64,000 nt of DNA, from the NCBI RefSeq assembly GCF_034190915.1, contig NW_026947496.1, positions 34,344,001 through 34,408,000 on the forward strand. The letters are read 5' to 3'. Positions 1 through 12,486 of the stretch are shown here, piece after piece. Under the pieces are notes generated by a model. That model searched no databases. It was not told the DNA's origin and saw only the letters and a program-made list of their open reading frames with translations. The DNA comes from Cavia porcellus. Lineage: Eukaryota > Chordata > Mammalia > Rodentia > Caviidae. The translations under genes were made by a program, and so were the position numbers. Position 1 is the stretch's first letter. Each line of letters opens with the position of its first letter.

Positions 1-800
1 TTATAGTAACCCACTTTGACTTTTCATTACCTTGATTTAAAGCCCTGTATTACTCTCACCATCTGGTTTTTAACTGATGTTCCCCTATTCTGTTTTGCTG
101 GATAGTATCAGGTTCGAAAGTTTAGGCATCAGCTGTGAAGATAATGAGATTCATTATGACGCCCATTCTTGTTGACTTTTATCTACTTTTGAAGACCTAC
201 AATGTCTCCAATGTTTTGGTTTTGTTGGTTTTATTCTTTACTGTTTTGTTCAATTGTATTATAACTAACGATATAGGCAATTCTATTAGAGATAGCGGGA
301 GGCATTATGGTAACCATTGTTGATCACCTTGTATTATGTTTTTACATTATCTATTATGTCCACCCTTTTGACTTGACCGATTCTGTTCTGTTATGTCACA
401 TTTGGTTTTACTCTCTTCCAAAAAAGTAATAAGAACCGTGGGAGCAATGAAACCCAAAATGTGTAATAGTCATGGTACAAAAGAGAGGAAAAGAAAGTGC
501 TCCAAACTATATAACTGCGTGTATATTTAAGTGTATAAGATAGAAAATGATATCACAGAGTTTTATTGGATCAATGAACAGAACTGTTTGCAGTATCATT
601 GATGGAATGTCCACTTTACAAGCTTTAATTTTGTGACTTGAACAATTATTTCTAAGATGACAATATGTAATCCATTAACTAGTGATTTCCTACTGTTCAT
701 TTTTTTTCTGTAAATCTGTATAACTTGTACCCTTTCCCTGCTTTTTTTTTTCTTTTCTCCTTAAATAAAATTTAAAAAAAAAAAAAAAAAAAAAAGAAAA
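1..800 (+). mobile_element. L1-like LINE, 3' end with poly(A) tail
   Basis: The stretch from about 480 to 790 aligns by eye, with gaps, to the L1 3' end at 10560-10920: both carry a purine-rich GGAAAAGAAAGTGCTC block, then a TTTTGT(G/A)ACxTGAACAA block, then an ACTAGT-containing block and a T-rich end. AATAAA at 764-769 is followed by an A tract (774-800), as expected for a retroposed transcript end. The part from 1 to about 470 is AT-rich and has no frame I can match, so it is probably more of the 3' UTR. The left end lies outside the window. A retroposed cellular 3' UTR is the alternative, but the shared block at 10.6 kb, next to an ORF2 remnant, argues for L1. Confidence 0.65.
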
Positions 801-1429
801 CAGGCCTTGAGCTCTCCCCTATGACTCCAGGCTCTTCACCCCGTTGCCTCTTGCTGGGACTCTTTCTGACTATACTCACCTACTCTCCCTAGGCGTATGG
901 TTCACTACTTTGGTACTGGGTCCCTGAACATGGGATCCTCCTGCATCTGCTTGGTTCTTTTTTGATATCACACCAATCTCCAGCCTTGGCTATCCATGCT
1001 CATGGTTTCCACAAATATCTACAATTAGGCACATGTCCTGAGCATCAAACTTGAATGTCCAATTCCCCAGTGGGCAGATAGCACCAAAGAGATATCTTTT
1101 AACCACCTAAAACTCCATGTACTGATACATAAATCATATTTCTCTCCCCAGACGTGTTCCTCTTCCCTGTTCCTTTCCTCAAAATGATGGTATGAGTGCT
1201 TACCCAGGGAGTGCTCACCTCTGAGACATGGCTCGCCTGCAGCCGTGGCCCCTCCTCCACCAGCTGCCATGATCTCGGTGCACTCATCTTTCCTTTCCCC
1301 ATGGCCTCCTCCCTTGTCGAGATGCTCAGTCGCCCTTGCTGGTGTCTCACCCAACTCTTTCCAACTGGCCTCTCTGTACATGCAGCGCCCCTCCCCCCCA
1401 AAAAAAACTGCACCAAGAGAAATACTTCT
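801..1429. other. unassigned non-coding stretch
   Basis: No recognisable repeat or exon. The short frames on both strands here overlap each other in CT-rich sequence, do not resemble known proteins and have no supporting splice context. Confidence 0.5.
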
Positions 1430-1910
1430 AAAACACAAATCAGATCCTTTTCCTGCTTAAAACCAAGCAGCAGCTCTCCACTGCCATCAGGATAATTCAG
1501 ATGTGGGCAAGCCCCAGTTACCTGTGTCCTTGGCAGCCCTGCATCTCCCACCATCTAGTCCCCACTCTGCATCTCTAGTCCATGAGTCACTCCACACCTG
1601 AAACTCAATGCATGCCACTCCCTCTGTCCAAATTGCTGCCCCTGCCCCCTGCCCAGGCTTGGCCATCGTCCCACTCTCCCTCACATCTCAGTTCAAAGCC
1701 ATCTGCTGCAGAAAGCCTTCCCCAACCCTGAAATCCAGGTTAGAGCCCTGTCTGGGCTCCTGTGTAATCCCCTACCCCACCTCTCTTCACCTTCCTCACC
1801 ATTCCACTGGCTTCCTAGGAGAGGGAATTTGAGATTTTCCCTATCTGATCCTCCTGTCTCACCTGGCTCACTGGGCTCCTTATGAGAACAGGAAGCCTGT
1901 ATGCAGCAGG
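1430..1910 (+). mobile_element. L2 LINE fragment, sense
   Basis: The order of landmarks matches the L2 3' half: a block about high-purity choice words such as CTCTGTCCAAATTGCTGCCCC, then TCTCAGTTCAAAGCCATCTG, then GAAAGCCTTCCCCAACCCTG. The last resembles the common L2 'glutamate-glycine' track read as TCAGAGAGGCCTTCCCTGAC. The copy is strongly diverged and its edges are approximate. It carries no usable reading frame. Confidence 0.55.
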
Positions 1911-2939
1911 ACCCCTTACCAGGCTCCCCACTTCTGGAGTATGCGAATCTTTATGCCCTCTCCCCCGCCATACCTCTTCTGCTCCAGTACACGCTCTGGC
2001 CTTCCTTGGCCTCCCTCCCTCCCTCTGATATTCAGTCCTCAGGCCCACATAGGTCAAGTACCACTAGGACAATGACTCTGGCTTCCCTCATCCCTGCCAC
2101 CTTGTGACCTCACAGTGCCTTGCCTGACCTACCCAATGCAGCTTTCCCTGAGTTACTCCATCTGGGTACAAGTGATAAGGTGGAATGACTTGGTACCTTG
2201 TCTGTATGAGTAAACAACCTTCATAAAGGAATGATCCAAGTCCCTCTCACCTAAGACAAATAAAAGGGAAAACTCCTTGAACTATGGCATGGCACAGGGG
2301 CCTGTCACCTTATCATAGACCACCAGGCATACACATCTTAGCCTGTGCCCAGGAGGCCTCCGGGGACAAACTCCCAATTGTCCCTGACTCCGCTCTGCAA
2401 GATTCTTCCCTGCCATTTGATACTGCCCACCCCAAAGCCACCCTGACCCTGAACTTTGACATCATGTTATGGGTAACCCAATAGTCAACCACCTGCAGTG
2501 ACCTGCTTCTGCATTGGCTTTTTACCTCCTATAAATTCTTCACCCTTCTAGAACCTAAACATTGTCGTTTGATGTATGGTTTGAGCACTAAGGTGGTTAA
2601 ATGACGTTAAAAATTAAAATTGGAATGTAACAAAGCACTGGGGATTGCCATGGTCTTGGCTCCCAGTAAAACCAGAAAGAGAGGAATAAAGCTGATGAAA
2701 TGGATGTCACTTGTGAATCAACTGATAATCGATAAATCCTGGCACCACGGAAAGACATGAATGTGCTGGCTCATCTTACTGGCTCAGCTTGCCCACAGTA
2801 CTCTTCTCCTGTCCCCCTTCTTGGACCCACTTTGACAACCTCACTTCCCTCGGAGTGCTATTCCCAGTACCAAAGACCAGGGTGCCAGGGTGTACACACA
2901 GCCAGGTGTCAGGCTCCTCACGGGCAGCCTGCACCTATC
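1911..2939. other. unassigned non-coding stretch
   Basis: CT-rich and mixed sequence. No repeat family, exon or RNA gene recognised. Confidence 0.5.
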
Positions 2940-3175
2940 TGCCTGAATGTCCCTGCCTGATACATTTCCACCATCCTTTCTCTCTCTGTTCTGCCTCACT
3001 GTTTCTTCCGGACTGAAGCCTTCCCCAGGAGGTCTGCGCCTGCCTCAGCACTGCACTGTGCCCTCTCTCTTTGAATTTATCTGTTTCTGTTGCATTTCCC
3101 ACACTTGCAATAGGTGTTTTATCTCTATGAGGACCTGGAAACTCCTCAGAAGCAAGTTCTGGCCTTCATGCCCCC
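2940..3175 (+). repeat. possible L2 fragment
   Basis: Weak similarity to the L2 3' end: pyrimidine-rich text followed by CTATGAGGACCTGGAAACTC, near where L2 has its 'actgtaagctccttgaggg' segment. This could be chance. Confidence 0.25.
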
Positions 3176-4504
3176 CAAAAGTACAGTCATACATTGGCAC
3201 TCATCATTGATTGGTTCTAGGAAGTGTGACAAATATGAAAAACAAGTTCCAAACAAATGGTTTGGGCTGGAAAGCATAAGGAGTCACAAGGCAATGGCAC
3301 CAACGACAAAACCACAAGTTCTAGCTTGTGCATCGAATATCAAACAACCAGGACCAGGACCAAATCTTCTTGTCAAGATCTGTCAATGACCAACCTCACA
3401 GTTTCAAAGCAACCCAGTACCAACATATGACAACAATGTAATTAGAAATAATTCATGAGTGTTTCCTAGAACTTTCACATTTTAGTTGGCTAATATTAGC
3501 CATTTAGTGGACTAATATATGGCTTTCAGTTTAGTGGTATCACTACTGGCTTTGTTGCCACCCATGATTAGCACTTAAATTACACAAAAGTAGAAAGCAG
3601 TCTCAAGGAAGATTTTGTGGTCCTGTGCCATCTGTAAGCTACCATAAGACTGACACCAGCTTTGGGCACTGAAATGTTTTTTTCTTGTTAAAACCCAAGG
3701 ATTCCTGGGTTTGATTTCTGAAGCCAGTGACCACGGAGGTCTGGCTATAGTTCTCACTGCTCAACCCACATGGAGAATGCACGCATTCCACGTGCCTGAT
3801 GGGTTCCCTCCAACTCAGCTGCCCACCAGATGTGGCCCCACAGAGTATGGAACTGTCTATACGGAGCAGGAGTTTGACCCCTAAGGCTGGGACTGGTTGC
3901 AGGGAACGGAACTTTCTGCCAGTTCTTCAGGGTAAGAACTAGTCACTCCCTCCTTCAGGCTACCCTGAGGCCCGGTAGAGTGACAAGAGGCAGGGTGAGC
4001 ATGGCTGGGCCAGAGCTGGCTAAGGGAGCCCGGAGGAGACAGAGTCCATGTCTCTCCCTTGGTGCTAACCTCCTGACCGCCACCCTCATTTCCTTTAGTA
4101 AGACATGCCTGGGCACCCTCTGCTCCCCAAAGAGACTGAAGAACCAATGAGTCCCACAGAAGAATGAGTCCTACAGGCTCTGCTCTGGGAGGCTGGGGCA
4201 AAAAGGTCAATAAAACTGGCTTTATTTGCAATGTTCCTATGCTTGTGATTTTGTTACTCTTTCTCTATTTCCTTAAAACAGTAAAACCAGGAAAAGGAGA
4301 AAAAGTAAAGCCAAAATCAAACAGCCTACAAAGTCCAGCTCTGAACACATATGAACTTTAAGGCCACGCTCCCCTCCGCTCCCTCTCTCCCTCTTCCCTC
4401 TCCTCCCCCTCTCTCCAGGTTCACCTGGCCGACCTCTCCAGCTGGTGGAGTCCTCTCCCATATTCAAGGATTTCTACACTAATTTTTTATGGCATTTTCC
4501 TGGT
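3176..4504. other. unassigned non-coding stretch with a pyrimidine tract
   Basis: Nothing recognised apart from a CT-rich low-complexity tract at about 4370-4420. ATG-initiated frames of 116 aa (3881-4231, minus) and 65 aa overlap on opposite strands and look like chance. Confidence 0.5.
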
Positions 4505-4870
4505 TTAATGGTTAACGTTCATCTTCTACACTCCCCCCCCCCTTATCAAAGAGTGCTTTGAATAACGATTAACTTTCTGGTTAACAGAAAGTAGCACGTT
4601 AATCATCTACAAATCCTGGGGTAAGAAATTTATTCTTTGTAACCTTCTCCCAAAGGCAGGAACACCCCTCCCCGCCACCTCTCCAGCTGACCTTCAACCA
4701 CACCTGGGTCCAGAAGTTTGCAAAACCCCTCCAGTAATCATGTTACAAGGGCCTATTAGTCAACCAAGGTCATAAACCACCGAACAGTGGTGACGCTGGC
4801 GCTCTTTGCTTTCCAATGTGGCCACACTCGCTCCAGGACCCTATAAAGAGATCAGGCTGCACTTCTTTTC
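4505..4870. promoter_or_regulatory. candidate regulatory patch with HNF1-like half-sites
   Basis: Four homeodomain-type half-sites fall within about 100 bases: GTTAAC at 4511-4516, ATTAAC at 4568-4573, GTTAAC at 4580-4585, and GTTAAT at 4598-4603. The last opens GTTAATCATCTAC, which is close to the HNF1 palindrome GTTAATnATTAAC (two mismatches). Downstream there is CCAAT at 4813-4817 and a TATA-like TATAAAG at 4842-4848. No repeat is recognised here. The function is inference: no exon follows the TATA-like motif, and short AT-rich motifs arise by chance. Confidence 0.25.
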
Positions 4871-5049
4871 TAAAATTAAAAAAAAAAATGTTTTGTGAGC
4901 CAAGAAGACTAATCTACAGTACATTCTCTGTTGCTGGGAGACACGGAGTGACTGCACACACTGTTCTTTCTTGGAGCCATAGTTGAAAATACTCCTGAGC
5001 CAGACACACATGTGGTGTCATCCTGAATGCCCTTTGCTGCAGGCTAGGG
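4871..5049. other. unassigned non-coding stretch
   Basis: Nothing recognised apart from a short A-run near 4877-4888. Confidence 0.4.
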
Positions 5050-5810
5050 CATCTAACTAGGAAACCTCTCCCTGAGTGGCAGGCTTAGCGGCCAGGATCT
5101 GTGGCCAGCAGGGAGTGGCTCTGGACACAGTGATTCCGAGGTTCTGGCAGCAGGGAGGTGACCTCCTTCTGAAATAGGGTGCCTTTCCAAGGAGGAGGAG
5201 GAGGAGGAAAGGCTGGAGGGAGGTCCCGCTGGGCCCTCTCCCACACAGAGCAGCAACACTGGCCCAGGGGATGTGCAGACTGTGCACCCACCCTCTTCCC
5301 CGAGGCCGGTGTGTGGAGGGAAGTTGGGAAAAGCAGGCTTTTGTCCAAATCCCTGCTGGGTTTGGCTTGCTCTCCCTTGCCCTTGGAGAAGGCAGGGTAG
5401 AGGCAGGGCAGGAAGAGGCCGTTCTTCAGAAGGGACGTCAGGCACCTCAGACTTATTAGGAAAGATGTTGCCGGGGTCTTGGCAAACACTCCCCACCTTC
5501 ATCGTCCCGTGTGGCTGGTTCTTGTCACCCTGGCCTCCTCCCCGCAGGCTCTTGAGCCCAGCTGCCCCACATCCAAACATTTCCACATTAGGCAGCCACA
5601 TGCCTCTCTGGGTGGAGGGGCTGACCTGGGGTGGCCTCACAGACTCCCCACCTCCCCCAAGGTGCACACACTATTTTCTGGGTCAGCCTTGTGATCTGGT
5701 GCCCAGGCACTTGGCAAAATTTAGCAAGCTCTCCTCAGGGCTCTGTTCCACAGCTCTCTATTTACACTGACACCCTGGGGAGCACACAGGAGAAGCCCTA
5801 CTCCTGCCCC
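5050..5810. other. GC-rich, stop-poor non-coding stretch
   Basis: Open frames of 134-204 aa overlap here on both strands (for example 5053-5667 minus and 5273-5770 plus). Simultaneous openness in several frames reflects GC-rich, stop-poor composition rather than coding. A GGA tract lies at about 5188-5215. CpG dinucleotides are present but sparse, so this is not a CpG island. No domain or splice-bounded exon could be supported. Confidence 0.45.
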
Positions 5811-8800
5811 AGCTAGAGCGCCCCTTTGGAAGAGGTAGGTAACTGTGCCTCTATTTCATCCTTAGCTTTCTCCTTGAAAGCTAGCCTGACCTCTGTTTTT
5901 GAACCCAAAAGCTGGAGCAGAGGTGACTGTTTATTATACACCCTGCATCTAGACCTGGGCAGCCAGACAAGGCAGTCACCTGCCCATGTGGCTGTGGAAC
6001 AATCAAACAGCAGCCGCCCCAGGAGGAGCTAAGCTGTGTGACCTGCATACTGTTTTGAAGGCCCAGTAAAAAAGAATGGGAGCTATCTCGCATCTTGAAG
6101 TGATAATATTTTTAGACAAAGTGGGCTAAATAAAATGTTATTAAAGGTAATCGCACCTGTTTCTTTCAACTTTTTTTTTTAAATGGGGCTCCTAAAACTT
6201 GCCATATTTGTGGCTCACACTGCATTTTGGTTGGACAGAACCTACAGTGGGTGGCTCCCTCTTGCCTCCTGGGATCACTCTGAACAGGTCCTCAGCACCT
6301 GTGCCTACCTGCCCCACCAGGGGCTGCAGGCTTCTGTACCTGCTGCCTCTGCTCCTTCCTCCCTTCCTCCCGGGGCTCCTGCCTACTGTTCTGGACCTGG
6401 CCTGCAGGTTCCTGTCTACAAAGTGTTCTTGACCATGTGCTACTAGGTGTTTTTGGTCTGCTTAGCTACCTCTGGGCTGTGTTGTCACTGAGGGTCATGT
6501 TTGTGTCCAGATCAGAGAGCACAGGAGCATGAACGTGCTCGTCCTCACGTGGGCACATGGCTCTGAAGGATGGAACAGTCAGAATCCAGTCTTATTTATT
6601 TTTCCACTGTGGGGGAAATAAATTATTAACTCAAATCAGGATACTTTGGTTGCTGCTATCAGCAAGTGAATGTACCAACCAAGTGCTAGTTAAATTTTTA
6701 GGTCAAAGAAAATGTTTCGCAGAAGCTTCATTCATTATATGTGACATGGTTATGGGACACGTACTCTGGGCCAGGTGCTCTTTACAGAGTGTGTCCAACA
6801 TGCACAGCCATGGACCACATAGGTATACATGAGGAATATTCACACACAGTGCACACACAGAGTTGGTACATTTTGCCCAGGAAGAATACAAATATTTCAC
6901 TAATAATTTTTATATTGCTTACATGGTAAAGCCATATATTTTAGGACAAATTAGTTAAATATATTATTAAAATTTATCTCATCCATTTCTTTTTAAACAT
7001 GGCCTTTAGAACACTTAAATAGCACATGTGGTTTGCCATGTTTCTGTTTGTCTGTTTCTATGGGTTTCTTCTGTGACTCTGCCTTGTATATTCTGAGGCA
7101 CTCAGAGATATGTGTGAGCATTACAACTGGGTTTTCATTGCTTAAGATCTTGGGAAATTTGACTGTGAGTGTTCCTGTCAAATGACAAAACATGCCCAGC
7201 TACCTAAGCTCTAATTCTGGTTCCTCTGGCTAGATCTCACTCTGAGTTTCCATCTTGACTTAACTTCTCCAGAAATGGCATGACTGGCCCTCTGGGAAAC
7301 TCCAGGTTTCTGCAGCGACTTGCCAGGTAGTAATTACAGGTGTGCAAAGACCCTCCTGCTTCATGCACTTAGTCATAATTGGTTACCTTTAGCAGGCACC
7401 AGTGGTGTGATGGGAGCTTAGCAGAAGGAGTAAGGACTCAGCAGGGCAGATCACCTTGAAGCCGACCTGTCAGCCAGACTTTACAGCACCTGCCTGTTCC
7501 AGCCTGAGGGCCTGCAATTCATTCCTCAGGAAAGTGAGCTGCAGATTCTGTCTCCTGGCTACAGTTCACATTTCTCCCTTGCTCTCTCAAGTGATGGAAG
7601 ACTGAATGGAAGCATCCATAAAGCAAGGGAATGCTTTCCACCTGGACTGTACCCCTTCAAGCTGCCTCTGAGGATTTGTCTTTTAACACTTGCGTATATT
7701 TATGCAGATATGTATAAACATTAAAATCTCATAATTTACTCGCTCTTTGGACTAGAGACAGCATTGTGTCTGGAGTAGGGACCCTGGGCTGAGGGCAGTG
7801 GGAAGAATCTGGATAAATCAAGTGTCCCTACCCATTACCATAAACTGGCCACCTGGGATGCCCACCCAACATGCTGAACATCAGTAGGAGGAAGAGAAGA
7901 AACATTTATTAAAGAAGACAGAAAATTAGGGCCTTTCCATTAAGGTCAGAAGATTTTTGAGGTTGGATCAGCTGGCCAGGTGCATGACCAATTTTCTTGG
8001 CTCTTTGGAAGCACAAAAAGTGTCTGAAAAATAATGGAGCCTTTAATATTGTAAATAAAAACCCATTTATCTTGGGGGTTTGAAAAGAGCATTGGCAATG
8101 GAAAATTTCTGATGAGACGCATTTCTTCTCTCCTGCATGTCTCAAGTGCCTGTTGGGACTGTCTCCCTGTGAAGGTACTCACACTTGCAAAGCTGTTTTC
8201 AAGGTGGGGAGATGAAAATAAAGTCTGTGAGATATATTTCTGGGAGGGCTGAAAACAGGAAGCTAATTGGAGCCATGGCCTGTGGGACATGGATGCTGAT
8301 TCTGGAGGATGTTTGCTTATTTGCACTGCAAGCAAAGCATCCCATCTCCACCCCGGCCAAGAGCTCCATGCCCTGCTAATGTCCCGTGGAAACCAAGGTT
8401 TCTTTGGGACTAAGCAGGACTGGGTTATTTTCTCAGCTTAGGTTGTTTTTATATGGTTACCCTAGAACTCTTTTCTGTTTTGGGATATTTTTATATTTTT
8501 TTATTTAAAAAAAAACCCCAGAACATCTTGACTCTGAAAAGGCACATTCAGCCAGGTAAGGTGCCAAGAGCATGAACAAGGCTGTCTCAGTAGTTCATGC
8601 GTCAACAGTCTAGGTCTCCAGTGTGTGAAGAAGGTCTGAGGACAGAAGGAAGAGCAAGTCAGCCCTGAACCTCTGCTGTTTAAATACCTGAGTCCGCTGC
8701 CCAGCCTCTGTGGCTCTAAATAGAGGTGCTCATTTTGTAGAGTGCAAGCGTGCCCATTATAGGATGAGAAAGTATTTTGGAGTGCACATGAGAGAGAGGT

Positions 8801-9289
8801 GGAATGAACGAGGTGGGGACATTTGATTGCAGAGAGGTGTCTCCAGTTCTAGGGGCAATGTCAACATCTCCCTTCATGGCCTTGTGTAGCTCCCATGGTT
8901 GCTAGGAACTATGACTATAGTTCCTGGATGAGTCACTGAGCTGTGTTGGTGTTATCTTATAGGAGGAGGAGTAGAGATATTCTAAACAGTCCATCATTTT
9001 TAGAAGGTGCACGCTCCAGCTATTGTACACTGTCTGACTGCCCAGAGAAATAGAAAAGGTACTACAGAAGGCACTGCACATAGCTAGGAAAACTTTTATG
9101 TTGGTGCAACCTTGGTTGGTGCCTCACCTCCATATACCTGGTTCTTCTGCATTTCCCCATGTCCACCCAGCTACAGATCTCACCACTATTCTTGACTGGG
9201 TTGTCTCTGCTTCTTCTTCACAGGGTAGGAACAGTCTTCAGGAGACAGTACCAGCCTGAGTCACAAGCCTGGAAACACTCTGTGTGGGA
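5811..9289. other. unassigned non-coding stretch
   Basis: About 3.5 kb of mixed unique-looking sequence. It includes AT-rich parts at 6090-6180 and 6890-6990 and an A/T-run near 8490-8518. I recognise no exon, RNA gene or repeat family. Old, highly diverged repeats could be present below what the eye can detect. Confidence 0.5.
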
Positions 9290-9410
9290 GCATTAGAAAC
9301 CCTCTCCCTCTCATGTGGGGATGTGAAGGCTGAGACTCAGAGAGGTTAGGTGACTCACTGCCATCATTGAGCCAATCAGTGGCAAAGCTAGGGCTGTCAC
9401 TTGGAAGCCC
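9290..9410 (-). mobile_element. MIR SINE fragment, antisense
   Basis: Reads GAGACTCAGAGAGGTTAGGTGACTCACTGCC, then CAGTGGCAAAGCTAGGGCTG. These are the reverse complement of the MIR core and of its CTGCCACTTACTAGC segment. Diverged, with approximate edges. Confidence 0.65.
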
Positions 9411-10127
9411 ACTCTCCAGTACTTCCTTCTAAAAGACGGTCCCCTGGCCACTCTCCAAGAGCAGCAGAGGAAAGTGGTCTTGAGAAGCTTGGTTTTGAGG
9501 CTAATTCATTCAGACATGTTTGGAATCTGTAGTGAGTCACTGAGTGACTTTCCAGATCTACCTCCATGTTTCCTGGAGCCTCTGCCTGTGACCCGGGCCA
9601 TTGCACTTGCTAAGACGCTAGGGACATTGCTTGGTTCTGCATTCCAGTCCAATGGCCATGCAATTCCATCCTTGAGCTGGCTGCCCTGAGTGCTAGCCAT
9701 TTAGGAATTCTTTGAGTCAGTTAACTATACTAGTTTGAAAGAGGCTATGGTGGGCATATTTACACCACAGAAATTGATAAGTACTTCACATCGGGGCTTA
9801 ATTTCTCTCCATCTATTCTAGGAAGAGCCCAGGGCAGAGAGACACTCTTAGGTAGAAATTTCTCTAGCAGTTAAAAAATGAAGGGTGATCCTATCATCAA
9901 AAAAGGAGACAATCAAATTTTTGAAAAATTGCTGCCTGCCACATGAAAAGCAAGTGTCCTATGGTATCTTACACCAGGCTCTGGTGAGCTTCAGAAGACA
10001 TGGCTACCCAACTAAGGTAATGCATCAAGCTTTGAACAGGGTGCTAAGAGACATCCTAGAACAGCTTCCCCAGGGTCCTCAGGATCCTGTGACCGGGTGT
10101 GCCACTCTGTGGTGAAAGAGAAGCCTC
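9411..10127. other. unassigned non-coding stretch
   Basis: No repeat recognised. The 76-aa frame at 9885-10115 has no recognisable motif. Confidence 0.45.
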
Positions 10128-10923
10128 CAAGAGTGGGAGTGTAGAGTGGTACAACCACTGTGGAATCTGTGTGGAGATTCCTCAAAAAACTAGGATTAGA
10201 AGTCCCATTTAACCCAGCTATTCTTCTTCGGGGTATTTTCCTGGAAAAACTGAAAATGCCATGCCACAGTGATACATGTGTATCCATAGCAGCACAATTT
10301 GTAATAGGCAAATCTTGGAAACAACCAAGTGCCCATCAAGTACAGAATGGATAAAAAAAGATGTGGCATTTTTGTGCAATGGAATATTACGCAGCTATAA
10401 AAAAGGATAATCTTGAGGGTTTTTATAGGTAAATGGAGGCAATTTGAGACCATACGCATAAGTAAAATAAATCAAACTCACATTTATAAATATCATATTG
10501 TCTCCCTAGTATAAAAATTAAAAATATTAAAGTAATAAAATCCAAAATATGCAAAAGTATTGTAATAATGAAAGGAAAAGAAAGTGCTCAAAAGGACAGG
10601 ACTACTGGGATAGGGGAAAGGAAAAAAGAAAGGAAAAGATTATATGTATGTTGGTAAACATACATAAATTCATATATTGTATGTATACTAGATAGATAAC
10701 TATACTACTAATGTCTCTTAGTTCATCCAAGAGAACAGTTTGTGCTGTCATTGTTTGATTGATCACTTTTGTATCTAGATTTTGTAACCTGAACAACTAG
10801 TTCTAAAATAACAATGTGCAATATATTAACTAGTCTTAATTCCCTACTTTTTTTTCTTTTTTGAAATTCTGTATCATTTATATCCCTTGTTTTTCTGTTT
10901 TGCTTTTTAAAATATAAAAAAGA
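10128..10923 (+). mobile_element. 5'-truncated L1 LINE: ORF2 C-terminal end plus 3' UTR
   Basis: The start GTGGGAGTGTAGAGTGGTAC matches the well-known L1 segment before 'caaccactatggaa'. Frame 10160-10354 is an ORF2 C-terminal remnant (ESVWRFLKKL at the start, SWKQPSAHQ near the end). It breaks by frameshift where L1 normally continues WIKK-MW. AT-rich 3' UTR follows, aligning to the element at 480-790. There is no long poly(A) tail, so the tail has decayed. The copy is non-autonomous and cannot encode a protein. Confidence 0.85.
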
Positions 10924-11257
10924 AGCCCCTGAGACAGGGCAGGCATCGTCAACCACTTGAGACCCTCCTGAAAAACCCTGAAAAACCCACACCCTCACCA
11001 GCCCATGCACCAGCCAGCCCCGCCCATCTATGTCCCGCACCTATCTGGCGGGGACTTCACCTCCCTGCCACTGTCACCACCTCAGCCCAAGTCCCTGCCA
11101 CTTCAACCCTACATTCATGTCCATGTCTAACCTGCTTTCTGTGTAGCTGTGCAAGTGATTTCTAAGATGAGAAGAAGAGAGAGGAGACGGAGAAGATTGA
11201 GGAGAGACTATGTCATGTCTCTCATTAACCCCTTCCCAACCAAATCCAGACATGAGA
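10924..11257. other. unassigned non-coding stretch
   Basis: C-rich, CACC-containing sequence at 10960-11100 with nothing recognised. Confidence 0.4.
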
Positions 11258-11665
11258 CAGAGCTCTGCATGATGTGGTCCTGATTGCCCCACCAGCCCCC
11301 TCTTGTCCTGTGATCCCACCACACCTGTTTTCTTTCAGCCTTTTGAAAGCTGATGGGTCTCTTTCCTGCCTTAGGACCCTTATATGTGTTCTTCTCGCTG
11401 CCCGAGTCTTCCCCTGGTCGACTCCTTTACTCCCTTTAATTCTCAGCGTGAGTGTAACCTTCTCAGAAGGGTATCCTCTGAACTGTGTCTTAGCTACTGA
11501 GTTCCTTTGTGACAATTATTTTATTTACTTGTTTGCATAACTTTGGTTTTTACTTTTTTATTTGACTTTCCCTCTTTAAAGGATATTTGTGGAGAACTGG
11601 GTTCAACAGTGTATTGCCAGTGCTTGGCATAGGATGGTGCTCAAATAGAGTTGATGGATGGGTGA
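11258..11665 (+). mobile_element. L2 LINE fragment, sense, including the 3' end
   Basis: Landmarks fall in L2 order: GTGGTCCTGATTGCCCCACC (Gly-rich frame in L2), GAGTGTAACCTTCTCAGAAG (near TCAGAGAGGCCTTC) and finally CAGTGCTTGGCATAGGATGG then GCTCAAATAGAGTTGATGG, which is the classic 3' terminus (cagtgcctggcacatag / gctcaataaa). The copy is diverged and interrupted by unaligned sequence. Confidence 0.75.
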
Positions 11666-12486
11666 AGAATAAGTCCATTGGTCCATTCTGCTACCACCAC
11701 CCACAGAGGAGAGCTTGCCAACACTGGAATAGAAGAAGAACTTGGCTCAGACTGAGCCCAGCCGGGCACAGGCAGCTGCTGTGCTTGCAAGTTTGGACCA
11801 TTCATTGACTCTGTATTCTTAGAGTCCTGAAGGAGGCTTTGCATGCATAAATCTTGCTATAACCAAGCAGTTTGGGATTTCTGGATAACAGGGCCTACCT
11901 GGGCTCACAACATTCCCATTAGCGCACCAAAATGGTAACTCTTACATCAAATCTGCTTTAAGATTCATATTTGGTGACTGTGCAGTTCTATGTCCATTTT
12001 AGGCAGAGAGTTTGGCAGGCAGCTGCAGAGGCAGCTGTCCAGTGAAGGAGGGGGCAAGCCAGGCGACGTGCGTGGGGACCTGCCTGCCCTGCAGTTACAC
12101 ACACACGCTCAGTGCCTCTACTCTTGTCCCAAAGACCCAACTGGCCTCGGGTTTGTTATTGGAACTAGAACCAATGATTTGCTTTAAATAGATCCTGCAC
12201 AAACCTCACAGTTTGTTTTTCTTGAACTGGATCTGAAGGTGCTTTCCAAGAAATAAGGAGAACACTGAACTCACAGTGGTGACTTTGAGTCTGAGGAGAG
12301 AGCAGTCTGAGCCAGGGGGATGATGGCTCCTTCCCTACAGCAGAGCCTTCTCTTGCGGCCCTGTAGCCAAGATAGTGAGATGACAGACTACCGCCTGGGG
12401 AGCAGGAGCACTCTGCAGTGGCCCAACCATATGTTCATGGGGACTTCACAGAGTCCATGAGGACAGGCTGGCTACACAGGAGGAGA
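11666..12486. other. unassigned non-coding stretch
   Basis: No exon, RNA gene or repeat recognised. Confidence 0.45.

Noticed and set aside
5053..5667. 204-aa open frame, minus strand
   Set aside because: Overlaps other long frames on both strands in GC-rich sequence; no domain, no start context or splice support.
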